From positions 62,001-126,000 of the forward strand of contig CACXAT010000005.1 of NCBI GenBank assembly GCA_902765725.1: a stretch of DNA of 64,000 bases. Reading direction: 5' to 3'. A program made the translations under genes and the position numbers. Source of the DNA: an uncultured Lachnospiraceae bacterium (GTDB taxonomy: Bacteria; Bacillota; Clostridia; Lachnospirales; Lachnospiraceae). Below the pieces are notes generated by a model. The model was not told the DNA's origin. It worked only from the letters and a program-made list of their open reading frames with translations, and did not search any database. Shown here piece by piece: positions 37,796 to 46,450 of this stretch; the first letter of the stretch is position 1, and every line of letters starts with the position of its first letter.

Positions 37796-38036
37796 CTGGG
37801 TGTGTCTGTACAAGAGCATTTCAGTGTCTGCTGCAGTGTCTGGAACTGTCTGTACGGCAAACATGTCGTGCGCAGTGCGGTCTCACAAAAACCGTGCCTG
37901 CGCGAAGCGACCACGCTTCTATAGGAGCCAGAGCGCAGGCAGATGGTTTGCAGTGAGACAAGCGGAGCAGACAAAGTTTGCCGTACAGACAGTTTCAGAC
38001 ACCAGGCAGATATTTACTGCACAGACAGATTCAGAC
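37796..38036 (+). repeat. Long palindromic element, copy 1 (candidate structured RNA)
   Basis: The purF-purB gap is almost entirely one imperfect palindrome. The best arm is 27 bases with one mismatch (37836-37862 with 37976-38002). Inside it pair GTCTCAC (37880-37886 with 37953-37959), AAACC/GGTTT (37889-37893 with 37945-37949) and a perfect 9-base stem (37895-37903 with 37933-37941). Weaker pairing extends outward to about 37796 and 38036. The 29-base terminal loop (37904-37932) contains GCGACCACGC and CTATAGGAGC, which recur in the loop of copy 2 at 53665-53695. GAAGC and GCTTC can pair inside the loop. Confidence 0.8.
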
Positions 38037-38062
38037 CTCAGCATATATTACCGGAGGATACT

Positions 38063-39496
38063 ATGAATTACGACGGATATACCAGTCCGCTTTCCCAGCG
38101 CTACGCCTCGAAGGAGATGCAGTACCTCTTCTCGCAGAACAAGAAGTTCCGCACCTGGAGAAGACTCTGGATCGCCCTGGCGGAGACCGAGAAGGAACTG
38201 GGACTGAACATCACGCAGGAGATGATCGATGAGCTGAAGGCTCATCAGGACGATATCAACTACAAAGACGCCGAAGAGAGAGAGCGTCAGGTGCGCCATG
38301 ACGTGATGAGCCATGTGTATGCCTACGGCCTGCAGTGTCCGAAGGCGAAGGGGATCATCCATCTCGGCGCCACCAGCTGCTATGTTGGGGACAACACTGA
38401 TATCATCATCATGCGCGACGCGCTGGACCTGGTCCACAGAAAGCTGGTCAACGTGATCGCGAAGCTGGCCCAGTTTGCGGAAGAATACAAGGATCTTCCG
38501 ACCCTTGCGTTCACTCATTTCCAGCCGGCGCAGCCGACTACGGTCGGAAAGAGGGCCACGCTGTGGATGAATGAATTCATGATCGACCTGGAGGATCTTG
38601 AGTATGTGCGCTCCTCCCTGAAGCTGCTTGGCTCCAAGGGAACTACCGGGACCCAGGCCTCCTTCCTGGAGCTGTTTGACGGGGATCAGGAGACGGTCGA
38701 CAAGATCGATCCGATGATCGCCCGGAAGATGGGATTCGAGTCCTGCTATCCGGTGTCCGGTCAGACCTATTCCCGCAAGGTAGACACCCGGGTGATGAAC
38801 GTAGTTGCCGGGATCGCCGCCAGCGCGCACAAGATGTCCAATGACATCCGGCTGCTCCAGCACCTGAAAGAGGTGGAGGAGCCCTTTGAGAAGTCTCAAA
38901 TCGGATCCAGCGCCATGGCATACAAGCGCAATCCGATGCGCTCCGAGAGGATCGCCTCCCTGGCGCGCTATGTGATGGTGAACGGACTCAATCCGGCCAT
39001 CACCAGCTCCGTGCAGTGGTTTGAGCGCACGCTGGACGACTCCGCGAACCGGCGCCTGTCCATTGCGGAAGGCTTCCTGGCCATCGACGGGATCCTGGAT
39101 CTGTGCCTCAATGTGACAGACGGCCTGAAGGTGTATCCGAAGGTCATCGAGAAGAGGCTTCGTTCTGAGCTTCCGTTCATGGCGACAGAGAATATCATGA
39201 TGGATGCCGTCAAGGCAGGCGGGGACCGCCAGGAGCTTCACGAGAAGATCCGTACCCTGTCCATGGAGGCAGGCAGAACGGTGAAGGAAGAAGGAAAGGA
39301 CAACAATCTGCTGGAGCTGATCGCTGCAGACGAGACCTTCCCGATGGGGCTTGAGGAACTGGAGAGATCCATGGATCCTTCCAGATATGTGGGAAGAGCC
39401 CCCTATCAGGTCACAAAGTACCTGCACGAGGTGATCGGCCCGATGCTGGAGAAGAATAAAGACGAGCTCGGGGTTACCGCGCAGATCAATGTTTGA
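38063..39496 (+). CDS. purB: Adenylosuccinate lyase
   Basis: A 477-residue member of the fumarase/aspartase superfamily. The signature GSSAMAYKRNP (near residue 280) holds the catalytic flexible-loop Ser, and TSCYVGDNTD and TFTHFQPAQPTT-type segments are present. It catalyses two steps: cleavage of SAICAR in purine synthesis and of adenylosuccinate to AMP. Start ATG 38063 has GGAGG seven bases upstream; an in-frame ATG at 37943 lies inside the palindromic element and is rejected. purA follows 41 bases later. Confidence 0.96.
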   Translation: MNYDGYTSPLSQRYASKEMQYLFSQNKKFRTWRRLWIALAETEKELGLNITQEMIDELKAHQDDINYKDAEERERQVRHDVMSHVYAYGLQCPKAKGIIHLGATSCYVGDNTDIIIMRDALDLVHRKLVNVIAKLAQFAEEYKDLPTLAFTHFQPAQPTTVGKRATLWMNEFMIDLEDLEYVRSSLKLLGSKGTTGTQASFLELFDGDQETVDKIDPMIARKMGFESCYPVSGQTYSRKVDTRVMNVVAGIAASAHKMSNDIRLLQHLKEVEEPFEKSQIGSSAMAYKRNPMRSERIASLARYVMVNGLNPAITSSVQWFERTLDDSANRRLSIAEGFLAIDGILDLCLNVTDGLKVYPKVIEKRLRSELPFMATENIMMDAVKAGGDRQELHEKIRTLSMEAGRTVKEEGKDNNLLELIAADETFPMGLEELERSMDPSRYVGRAPYQVTKYLHEVIGPMLEKNKDELGVTAQINV

Positions 39497-39537
39497 TTGA
39501 TGCTATACAGAATGCAGTACACAGTCAGGAGGTTATC

Positions 39538-40830
39538 ATGGTACAGGCAGTTGTAGGTGCAAACTGGGGAGATGAAGGAAAGGGCAAGATCGTCGACACA
39601 CTCGCTGACCGAGCGGATATCGTAGTCCGTTATCAGGGCGGCGCCAATGCGGGACATACCATCGTCAACAAATATGGCAAGTTCGCGCTGCACACCCTGC
39701 CGAGCGGAGTCTGCCATCCGGAATGCGTCAACGTTCTTGGCAACGGTGTCGCACTGAATATCCCGCTCGTTGTGAAGGAGATCGAAGAGCTGGTCTCCAG
39801 AGGCGTTCCGAAGCCGAAGGTACTGATCTCCGACAGGGCACAGGTCGTGATGAGCTATCACATCAACCTGGACGCCTACGAAGAAGAGCGCCTTGCGGGC
39901 AAGAGCTTCGGCTCCACCAAATCCGGCATCGCTCCGTTCTTCTCCGACAAATACGCGAAGATCGGCTTCCAGGTCTCTGAGCTGTTTGACGACGAGATCC
40001 TGGAGGAAAAGGCAGAGCGCATCTGCACGCTGAAAAATGTCCTGCTGGAGCATCTGTACCACAAGCCGCTCCTGAAGAAGGAAGACCTGATGAAGGAGCT
40101 GCATGAGTACCGCGATATGGTCAGTCCGTATGTGGCAGATACTGCTACCTTCCTTCAGAATGCTGTCAAGGAAGGCAAGACCATCCTTCTGGAAGGACAG
40201 CTGGGCACCATGAAGGATCCGGATCACGGGATCTATCCCATGGTCACATCCTCTCCGACACTGGCAGGCTACGGCGCCATCGGAGCCGGCGTACCGCCCT
40301 ATGCGATCGAGAAGATCGTGACGGTCACCAAGGCATACTCCTCCGCGGTAGGAGCAGGAGAGTTCGTATCCGAGATCTTCGGCGATGAGGCGGAAGAGCT
40401 GAGAAGACGCGGCGGAGACGGCGGAGAATACGGCGCGACCACCGGACGTCCGAGAAGAGTCGGCTGGTATGATGTAGTCGCTTCCAGATACGGCTGCCGC
40501 CTGCAGGGCGCGACCGACATCGCTCTGACAGTCGTGGACTGCCTGAGCTACCTGGATGAGATCCCGGTCTGCGTAGCCTACGAGATCGACGGCAGGCAGA
40601 CAGTTGATTTCCCGACCACATCCGCGCTGAAGAAGGCAAAACCGGTGTGGACGACCCTTCCGGGCTGGAAATGTGATATCTGCGGGATCCGCAGCTACGA
40701 GGAGCTGCCGGAGAACTGCAGGAAGTACATCGAGTTTATCGAGGAGAAGATCGGATTCCCGGTCACCATGGTCTCCAACGGACCGGGCCGCGATGATATC
40801 ATCTACCGTGAGAGTGCCCTGAAGAACTGA
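39538..40830 (+). CDS. purA: Adenylosuccinate synthetase
   Basis: A 430-residue PurA. The N-terminal GANWGDEGKGKIVD is the family P-loop with catalytic Asp; NAGHTIV carries the catalytic His; SGIAPFFSDK, GQLGTMKDPDHGIYPMVTSS and the C-terminal TTGRPRRVGWYD are also present. It converts IMP and Asp to adenylosuccinate with GTP, so purA and purB together make AMP. The family's usual QGT reads QLGT with one extra residue, seen in this Clostridial subgroup. AGGAGG precedes ATG 39538. A terminator follows. Confidence 0.96.
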   Translation: MVQAVVGANWGDEGKGKIVDTLADRADIVVRYQGGANAGHTIVNKYGKFALHTLPSGVCHPECVNVLGNGVALNIPLVVKEIEELVSRGVPKPKVLISDRAQVVMSYHINLDAYEEERLAGKSFGSTKSGIAPFFSDKYAKIGFQVSELFDDEILEEKAERICTLKNVLLEHLYHKPLLKKEDLMKELHEYRDMVSPYVADTATFLQNAVKEGKTILLEGQLGTMKDPDHGIYPMVTSSPTLAGYGAIGAGVPPYAIEKIVTVTKAYSSAVGAGEFVSEIFGDEAEELRRRGGDGGEYGATTGRPRRVGWYDVVASRYGCRLQGATDIALTVVDCLSYLDEIPVCVAYEIDGRQTVDFPTTSALKKAKPVWTTLPGWKCDICGIRSYEELPENCRKYIEFIEEKIGFPVTMVSNGPGRDDIIYRESALKN

Positions 40831-40848
40831 CACAGGTAAATAAAACTG

Positions 40849-40878
40849 CCGGATACCGCTCAGCCGGTATCCGGTTTT
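40849..40878 (+). terminator. Intrinsic terminator after purA
   Basis: A perfect 10-base-pair stem (40849-40858 with 40865-40874), 6-base loop, followed by TTTT. Confidence 0.85.
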
Positions 40879-40901
40879 GGATTTACAGGGAGTATGAGAG
40901 T

Positions 40902-42026
40902 ATGAAGATACTGTTTCTTGCATGCGCGGCGCTGGTGATACAGCTGTTCCTGTTTCTGTGCACCGGCTCTGTGATCATGCGTGTGAGGGGAAAAGAGGAG
41001 TATTCCCTGAGCAGCGCCCTGCTGCTTGGATACGTCTCGTATTTCGGCATCTTTGAAGTGGTCTGCCTTCTGAGTGAGGTGTTCCTGCTTCCGCTGCGCA
41101 CACTGGCGCTGATCATGGCAGTCTTTGCCGGCGGCGCGATCCTTCTGGGACTTGTGTGCGGATACAGGAACTGGACCCAGAGCATGAATTCCCTGCGCTA
41201 CCGGCTGAAGCTGCACGGACCGGTGTTCATCGCGGTGCTGTTTGCCCTTGCGGCAAGCGTCCTGTTCGTGCTGCTGTATTCGGATGCCTCCGCGGATTCG
41301 GGCTGGTATGTGGGTACCTCCGCGACGGCCCTGGCGACCAATACCATCGGAAGATTCGACCCCTCAACGGGAGAGAGGATCCTGCGCTTCCAGGCCAGGT
41401 ACGCCCTGAGCTGCTATCCCTATCACAGCGCAGTGATCTGTTCGCTGATCCGGGGCCTTCCGGTCATCGTCCAGGCAAGAAGCGTCATGAGCGTCATCAA
41501 CGTTCTGGTCAGCTTCATCGCGGTGTACAGCCTCGGACGTGTGATGTTCCCGGACAAGGCACAGGGCACGGGCAAGATCCGCTCCATCAAGGACAGGCCG
41601 GGCAGCGTCACACGGCGCAGGGCAGACCTGTTCACCGTCGCCGTATTCTTCCTCAATGTCCTGTCATCGACCATCTACCTGCCCGGGATCTTTCTCTTTG
41701 ACCGGTCCTACGAGGGCAAGGCCCTGATCCTGAATGTCGTGCTGGTCATGGTGCTGGCTCTGAGCATCCAGATCTGGAGAGATGAAGAGGACACGGAGCA
41801 TTCCTATAGGACCCTGTTCTGGGTAATGGCCGCTGGCGTCTGCTTCTCGGCCAGCAGCATTATGGCACTGGTCCTCGCGATGTCGGCCATCCTTCCGGCG
41901 CTGGCCCTGCGCGGCAAATGGAACCAGCTTCCCGGACTGATCCTCTCGTGTGTGCCGGTCCTGTCATGGGCGGCTGTCTATTATCTGATGCAGCACGGAA
42001 CGATCGTGCTTCGGACATGGAGGTGA
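40902..42026 (+). CDS. Membrane protein, N-terminal half of a DUF6077-like protein
   Basis: A 374-residue polytopic membrane protein with about nine hydrophobic segments. The luminal-loop sequence ADSGWYVGTSATALATNTI with DPSTG nearby recalls the DUF6077 family of Clostridia (GT-C-like, from memory), whose members are usually one longer chain. Here the frame stops at TGA 42024-42026, right after a transmembrane segment. The next gene, in another frame, starts five bases later and continues with transmembrane segments. The pair may be a naturally split protein or the product of a frameshift. Function unknown. Confidence 0.65.
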   Translation: MKILFLACAALVIQLFLFLCTGSVIMRVRGKEEYSLSSALLLGYVSYFGIFEVVCLLSEVFLLPLRTLALIMAVFAGGAILLGLVCGYRNWTQSMNSLRYRLKLHGPVFIAVLFALAASVLFVLLYSDASADSGWYVGTSATALATNTIGRFDPSTGERILRFQARYALSCYPYHSAVICSLIRGLPVIVQARSVMSVINVLVSFIAVYSLGRVMFPDKAQGTGKIRSIKDRPGSVTRRRADLFTVAVFFLNVLSSTIYLPGIFLFDRSYEGKALILNVVLVMVLALSIQIWRDEEDTEHSYRTLFWVMAAGVCFSASSIMALVLAMSAILPALALRGKWNQLPGLILSCVPVLSWAAVYYLMQHGTIVLRTWR

Positions 42027-42030
42027 GCAG

Positions 42031-43053
42031 ATGGGAGGAGTAACAGTAAGAGAATACGGGCTCTCATTTGTCTGGGTATGCCTGAAGAACTACATCGGTA
42101 AGAGCTGGCCCATCCTGGCGATCTTCCTGGCCGGGATCCTGGTGTCGGTCCTCGTGAGCCTTCTGGGAAGAAAGAAGGAGAATCCCCTCGAGATCGTGAC
42201 GGTGGACGGCGCCGACCGGGATATGAAGTACGGAGATCCCGAGTATGAGGAAGAAGATCAGGACGCGCCGACCTGGACTTTTCTGTGGGTGATCGTGATC
42301 AGCGCACTGACCGTGTTCAATCCGTTCATCGTCCGGGCACTGATCCCGAGGCTGGGCATGACAACGGTGTACTACCGTTTCTTTTGGGTCCTGCCGGTCA
42401 CCTTCGGAGCTGCCTACTATCTGGTCAGGGCTGTCATGGCGTTCCGAAAGAGGACATACAGGATCATCGCCGGCCTTCTGGCGGCAGCCCTTCTAGCCGT
42501 GATCATCCCGGTCAATCCGGGACTGACCAACCTGAAGCTGCCGACCAACGTCTACAAGGTAGACGGCGCGGTGCCGGTTCTGTGCGAAGCGATCCACAGG
42601 GACTTCGAGACCACTCAGACATATCAGAAGGCTCAGAAACGGGCAGAGAAATACACCAACCGCAATTCGCAGAAATGGCTGAAGACGCAGGCACGCAGAA
42701 ATCCGCTCTGCGTGTTCCCCTATGAGATCGAGTTCGCCGTGCGCCAGTATGATCCGACGATCCGGCTGCTGTTCAACCGGAACCTCAGGCTTTACTACGA
42801 AGGAAACCGCACGACGGGGATCACCTACGATGAGACCAAGATCAGATACCAGAGAAGGGCACTGATCCTCGATGCGATGTACGGGAGAAATGAGAGCATC
42901 ACGAAGGAGCAGTTCGTGGATGCCATGAAGAAGACGAAAACCAGATATCTGGTGGTGGAGGAGCACCTGGCAAACGGAGGGTTCCTCACAGATGCAGGCT
43001 GCACCCAGGTGGGTGTGACTGCGGGCTACACGATCTTCCGTTATGGAAACTGA
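42031..43053 (+). CDS. Membrane protein, C-terminal half of a DUF6077-like protein
   Basis: A 340-residue protein with about five transmembrane segments in the first 165 residues and a soluble domain after PVNPGL (residues 170-340; AVPVLCEAIHRDF; KKTKTRYLVVEEHL). It fits the C-terminal part of the family suggested for the preceding gene. GGAGGTGA (42018-42025), six bases ahead of ATG 42031, is a strong ribosome binding site, which favours a genuine separate gene. Its frame is closed by a stop at 41986-41988, so any frameshift must lie within the last 40 bases of the preceding gene. Confidence 0.65.
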   Translation: MGGVTVREYGLSFVWVCLKNYIGKSWPILAIFLAGILVSVLVSLLGRKKENPLEIVTVDGADRDMKYGDPEYEEEDQDAPTWTFLWVIVISALTVFNPFIVRALIPRLGMTTVYYRFFWVLPVTFGAAYYLVRAVMAFRKRTYRIIAGLLAAALLAVIIPVNPGLTNLKLPTNVYKVDGAVPVLCEAIHRDFETTQTYQKAQKRAEKYTNRNSQKWLKTQARRNPLCVFPYEIEFAVRQYDPTIRLLFNRNLRLYYEGNRTTGITYDETKIRYQRRALILDAMYGRNESITKEQFVDAMKKTKTRYLVVEEHLANGGFLTDAGCTQVGVTAGYTIFRYGN

Positions 43054-43063
43054 TCAATGACGC

Positions 43064-43100
43064 AAAACCCGTCGGAACTTCAAAAGTTCCGGCGGGTTTT
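43064..43100. terminator. Bidirectional intrinsic terminator
   Basis: A 17-base-pair stem with one G-T pair (43064-43080 with 43084-43100), loop CAA, A-run on one side and T-run on the other. It separates convergent genes. Confidence 0.9.
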
Positions 43101-43103
43101 GTG

Positions 43104-43355
43104 CTACTGCTTCTTCTGATCCTTCTGTTTATCCCCGAGGGCCTTGTCCAGCTCTTCTTTGGCCGGTCCGCCTGAGACGACTCTGCTGATCAGGAGGATC
43201 CCGTAAATCAGGACCGGCACCAGGACAGAGAGTACGATAAAGGCCGTCAGGAGCTTCTGTGAAAAACCTGCCACTGCGATGACCAGTGTGGCGATCCAGA
43301 TGCCTGCGACCAGGATCACGCCGGCCATAGCCATGATGCGCTTGATAGTGTTCAT
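43104..43355 (-). CDS. Small two-helix membrane protein
   Basis: An 83-residue protein from the ATG at 43355, which has AAAGGA about ten bases upstream on the minus strand. A longer frame to 43418 lacks such a site. Two hydrophobic segments (about residues 8-28 and 34-56) are followed by a charged Lys/Glu/Asp tail in the cytoplasm. No family recognised. It shares a 255-base divergent gap with the SEC-C gene. Confidence 0.65.
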   Translation of the reverse strand: MNTIKRIMAMAGVILVAGIWIATLVIAVAGFSQKLLTAFIVLSVLVPVLIYGILLISRVVSGGPAKEELDKALGDKQKDQKKQ

Positions 43356-43478
43356 TTCAGAAATATCCTTTCTGCACAGCGTGCTGTCCATCCCTGTGGA
43401 GCGACAGAGGCTGCGCACATTTTTGCAGTTTTCGACAGCGACAGTGTAGCACAGAACGGGCGGGATGGACAGAATTTC

Positions 43479-43507
43479 TTGAATCCGTCGGTAAGATACG
43501 ATATACT
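43479..43507 (+). promoter_or_regulatory. Promoter of the SEC-C gene
   Basis: TTGAAT (43479-43484), 17 bases, TATACT (43502-43507), 104 bases before the start codon. Confidence 0.6.
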
Positions 43508-43610
43508 GATGCAGTGCCTGCGTGTGTACGCCGCCTGAGGAGAAGGGACGGCAGCAGGACGGATCCGCAGCAGGATCGACTACAATACGAAGAATAAGAG
43601 GTATACTGAT

Positions 43611-44162
43611 ATGGCATTACTTGAACAGTGGAGAGCGTATGCTTACGACCAGCAGGCAGACAAGAATAAGATGCAGGCCTTCTGGGCGGATTATTTCCAG
43701 AAGGAAAAGGGCGTGTACGAGCAGCTGCTGGAGAACCCGGATGAGGAAGTGAAGGGTACGGTCAGAGAGCTTGCTGAGAAGTACGGGCTTGACATCCAGA
43801 CGATGACCGGCTTCCTGGACGGAATCAATGATTCCCTGAAGGAGAAGAATCCGCTCGAGACGATGGACGAGGATACCGTGGTGTCTCTTGCATTTGACAA
43901 AGAGATGCTCTACAAGAACATGGTCGATGCCAAGGCGGACTGGCTGTACAACCTGCCGCAGTGGGAGAAGATCTACGATGAGGAGACCAGGAAGCGTTTC
44001 TATCTGGAAGCCAAGAAGATGAATACGATCGTCAAGCCGAAAAAGATCGGACGCAACGAACCGTGCCCCTGCGGAAGCGGCAAGAAGTATAAGCAGTGCC
44101 ATGGCCGCACCAGGGAGCTGGAGGAAGAACTTCAGCAGATGCTTGCGCAGCAGGAGCAGTAA
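43611..44162 (+). CDS. SEC-C motif protein
   Basis: A 183-residue cytoplasmic protein. An alpha-helical N-terminal domain ([18 protein letters not shown]) is followed by a C-terminal SEC-C zinc motif, [14 protein letters not shown], like the tail of SecA. This architecture (helical domain plus SEC-C) is widespread in Clostridia, and the tail motif binds zinc and, in SecA, SecB or ribosomes. The role here is unknown. It is probably transcribed alone or with the YdcF gene 48 bases downstream. Confidence 0.8.
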   Translation: MALLEQWRAYAYDQQADKNKMQAFWADYFQKEKGVYEQLLENPDEEVKGTVRELAEKYGLDIQTMTGFLDGINDSLKEKNPLETMDEDTVVSLAFDKEMLYKNMVDAKADWLYNLPQWEKIYDEETRKRFYLEAKKMNTIVKPKKIGRNEPCPCGSGKKYKQCHGRTRELEEELQQMLAQQEQ

Positions 44163-44210
44163 GAGCGTCAGGACATCGGATTTGGAAATGAATGAGGAGG
44201 GAGGTGACCC

Positions 44211-44945
44211 ATGGATATGATCACGATGATCGTCGGGGCAGCCTGCCTCCTTTACTATGTGGTCATAGCAGTCTATGCAGGACCGACAGCCAATTTCGGA
44301 TGGTTCTGGATCGCTCTGGGAGCGGCATTCCTGGTGGTCTCCCGCACGGTAAAGTCCGACAGGAGAGTGCTTAGGCTCGGCGGCCGGACCCTTCTGGTGA
44401 TCCTGATCCTGGGACTCTGCATCCTGGCCGTGCAGTCCGTGAACGTGATCCGGGAGATGAGCCGGAAGGGGGATGCCCATGCGGACTATGCCATCGTGCT
44501 GGGCGCCCAGGTCAAGGGGACGAGGCCGTCCAGATCGCTCCTGATGCGTCTGGAGAGGGCAAGATCCTACGCCCAGGAGAACCCCGACACGATCCTGATC
44601 CTCTCGGGAGGACAGGGACCGGGTGAGGATATCTCCGAAGCAAGGTGCATGTATGAATACCTGACGCAGGCAGGGATCCCCAAAGAGCAGCTTGTCCTGG
44701 AGGACAGATCCACCTCGACCCATGAGAACCTGGTGTTCTCGGATGAACTGACGAACTGCAGCAGGACAAGCTGCGGGATTATCTCCAACAGCTTCCACAT
44801 ATACCGCGCTCTGCTGCTGGCCAGAAAGGCGGGCTATGCAGATCCGGCAGGGATCCCCGCGCAGTCCGATCCGGTGCTTGTGGTCCATCTGGTAGTCCGG
44901 GAGGCTGCGGCCCTGACGATCGGACGGCTGAAGGGAGCGTTCTGA
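44211..44945 (+). CDS. YdcF/DUF218-family membrane protein
   Basis: A 244-residue protein with two to three N-terminal hydrophobic segments and a DUF218 domain (about residues 85-240). Motifs ADYAIVLGAQVKG, LILSGGQGPGE, EAxxMxxYL and EDRSTSTHENLVFS define the family, which includes SanA and YdcF/ElyC and is tied to envelope integrity. The reaction is unknown. Its stop overlaps the histidine kinase start (TGATG), so they are translationally coupled. Confidence 0.85.
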   Translation: MDMITMIVGAACLLYYVVIAVYAGPTANFGWFWIALGAAFLVVSRTVKSDRRVLRLGGRTLLVILILGLCILAVQSVNVIREMSRKGDAHADYAIVLGAQVKGTRPSRSLLMRLERARSYAQENPDTILILSGGQGPGEDISEARCMYEYLTQAGIPKEQLVLEDRSTSTHENLVFSDELTNCSRTSCGIISNSFHIYRALLLARKAGYADPAGIPAQSDPVLVVHLVVREAAALTIGRLKGAF

Positions 44946-46450
44946 TGAACAGACTGCTGAAAGACCGCAGGTTCTGGTACGTACATTATGCGATCCAGAT
45001 TGCCCTGACCCTGACTTACTTTGTCTTCGCAGTCAGATACTATACACAGCTGGAGGTAAGGCTGGCCGTCAATGTCATTCTGAATGGCGCGGCCATGGTG
45101 CTTGCCATGGTCGTCCTGCAGAGCATGATCCGCGGCAATCAGGAAAGACCGGAGGATATCCATCTCAGAGTTCTGATCGAAGAGGGGGTTCTGTTCTTGC
45201 TGGTTGACGGCGCGTTCTTTCTGATCGACGGCATACCCGGCATGTGGGTGCTCAATGAAATCGTGAATATACTTTACTGTATCCTGCCGATCGTCATGTC
45301 CTGGCAGTTCTGGAAATTTGTGACTGCCTGGGGGGAGAGCGCACAGTATCCAAGAAGCAGCTTTTTCACGAAAGCCTTCGGGCCGCTGTCCAGGCTTGCG
45401 GATGCGGCCGCAGTTGGAGGGACCCTGTACGTCCTGGGCAATCAGGCCGGGGGGTATCTGTTTACAGTCTCTTCAAAGACCGGGATCTATAAGAGAGGTC
45501 CGCATATTGCTTCGTTGGTGTTGTTCTCGTCCCTGATCCTGCTTGCGTGCGTGATCTGTCTGTTCGCGACAAAGATGCCGCTGTCTGAGAAGCTTATACT
45601 GCTGGCATACCCGCTGCTTCCCTATCTCAACAACCTTGTAACCATGGGGGAGACAGGTCCGGCCTATCTGGCCTTTATGCTGTTCTGTTCTCTGATGTTC
45701 TTCTATTCAAACCTCTATGTGAAGAGGAAGGAGGAGCTGGAGAGTGAACACAGCAGGTTTATGGAAGAGAGAAGAAAGCGGCATGTCCAGCAGGAGAAGC
45801 TGGCAATCAGTGAGAAGGAGCTGATGGAAAGCCGTGTGAACGGCATGCTCCTGCAGATCAGCCCGCATTTTATATACAATACGCTGGGGACGATCGACAG
45901 CCTCTGCGACGAGGACGCCGCGCAGGCGCAGCAGCTGATCCGCAAGTTTTCAAGATATCTCAAGAACAATTATCAGGACCTGACCAGAGAGCCGATGATC
46001 CCCTTCCGGGAGGAACTGGAGCATTTGAAGCTGTATCTGTCCATCGAGCAGGTACGCTTTCCGAATCTGAATATCAGGTATGAGATCGACGCGGAGGACT
46101 TCAGGATCCCCAGCCAGTCGATCCAGCCGCTGGTGGAAAATGCGGTACGCCACGGAACCGGGAAACGCCGCCGCGGCGCCGGTACCATAACGATCAGGTC
46201 GAAGGAAGAGCCGGATGCGTGGATCATCGACATAGAGGATGACGGGGCCGGTTTTGCGCAGGAGGTCGACACGGATGCGGCAGGCCTTCAGATCCCCGAT
46301 GACAGCAGACGCCATATCGGGATCAGCAATGTATCCAAGAGGATCAGCATGCTCTGCGCAGGCACGGTACATATCAGGAGTATCCCGGGAGAGGGAACGG
46401 TCTGCACGATCAGGATCCCCCGGGATACAATGGAGGCGGAAGAATCATGA
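44945..46450 (+). CDS. LytS/YehU-type sensor histidine kinase
   Basis: A 501-residue kinase with about eight N-terminal transmembrane segments (residues 10-265), a coiled-coil linker, then the His-kinase domain with phospho-acceptor His308 in SPHFIYNTLG. The HATPase domain carries the N box VENAVRHG and G box DDGAGF plus GISNVSKR. The usual Gln before Pro-His is Ser, a minor change. It is encoded in overlap with its response regulator (ATGA). The input signal cannot be read. Coupling with a YdcF protein hints at envelope sensing. Confidence 0.9.
   Translation: MNRLLKDRRFWYVHYAIQIALTLTYFVFAVRYYTQLEVRLAVNVILNGAAMVLAMVVLQSMIRGNQERPEDIHLRVLIEEGVLFLLVDGAFFLIDGIPGMWVLNEIVNILYCILPIVMSWQFWKFVTAWGESAQYPRSSFFTKAFGPLSRLADAAAVGGTLYVLGNQAGGYLFTVSSKTGIYKRGPHIASLVLFSSLILLACVICLFATKMPLSEKLILLAYPLLPYLNNLVTMGETGPAYLAFMLFCSLMFFYSNLYVKRKEELESEHSRFMEERRKRHVQQEKLAISEKELMESRVNGMLLQISPHFIYNTLGTIDSLCDEDAAQAQQLIRKFSRYLKNNYQDLTREPMIPFREELEHLKLYLSIEQVRFPNLNIRYEIDAEDFRIPSQSIQPLVENAVRHGTGKRRRGAGTITIRSKEEPDAWIIDIEDDGAGFAQEVDTDAAGLQIPDDSRRHIGISNVSKRISMLCAGTVHIRSIPGEGTVCTIRIPRDTMEAEES

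Noticed and set aside
37943..38062. Upstream in-frame start for purB at 37943
   Set aside because: It lies inside the palindromic element, lacks a ribosome site and adds 40 residues not typical of PurB; ATG 38063 has GGAGG.
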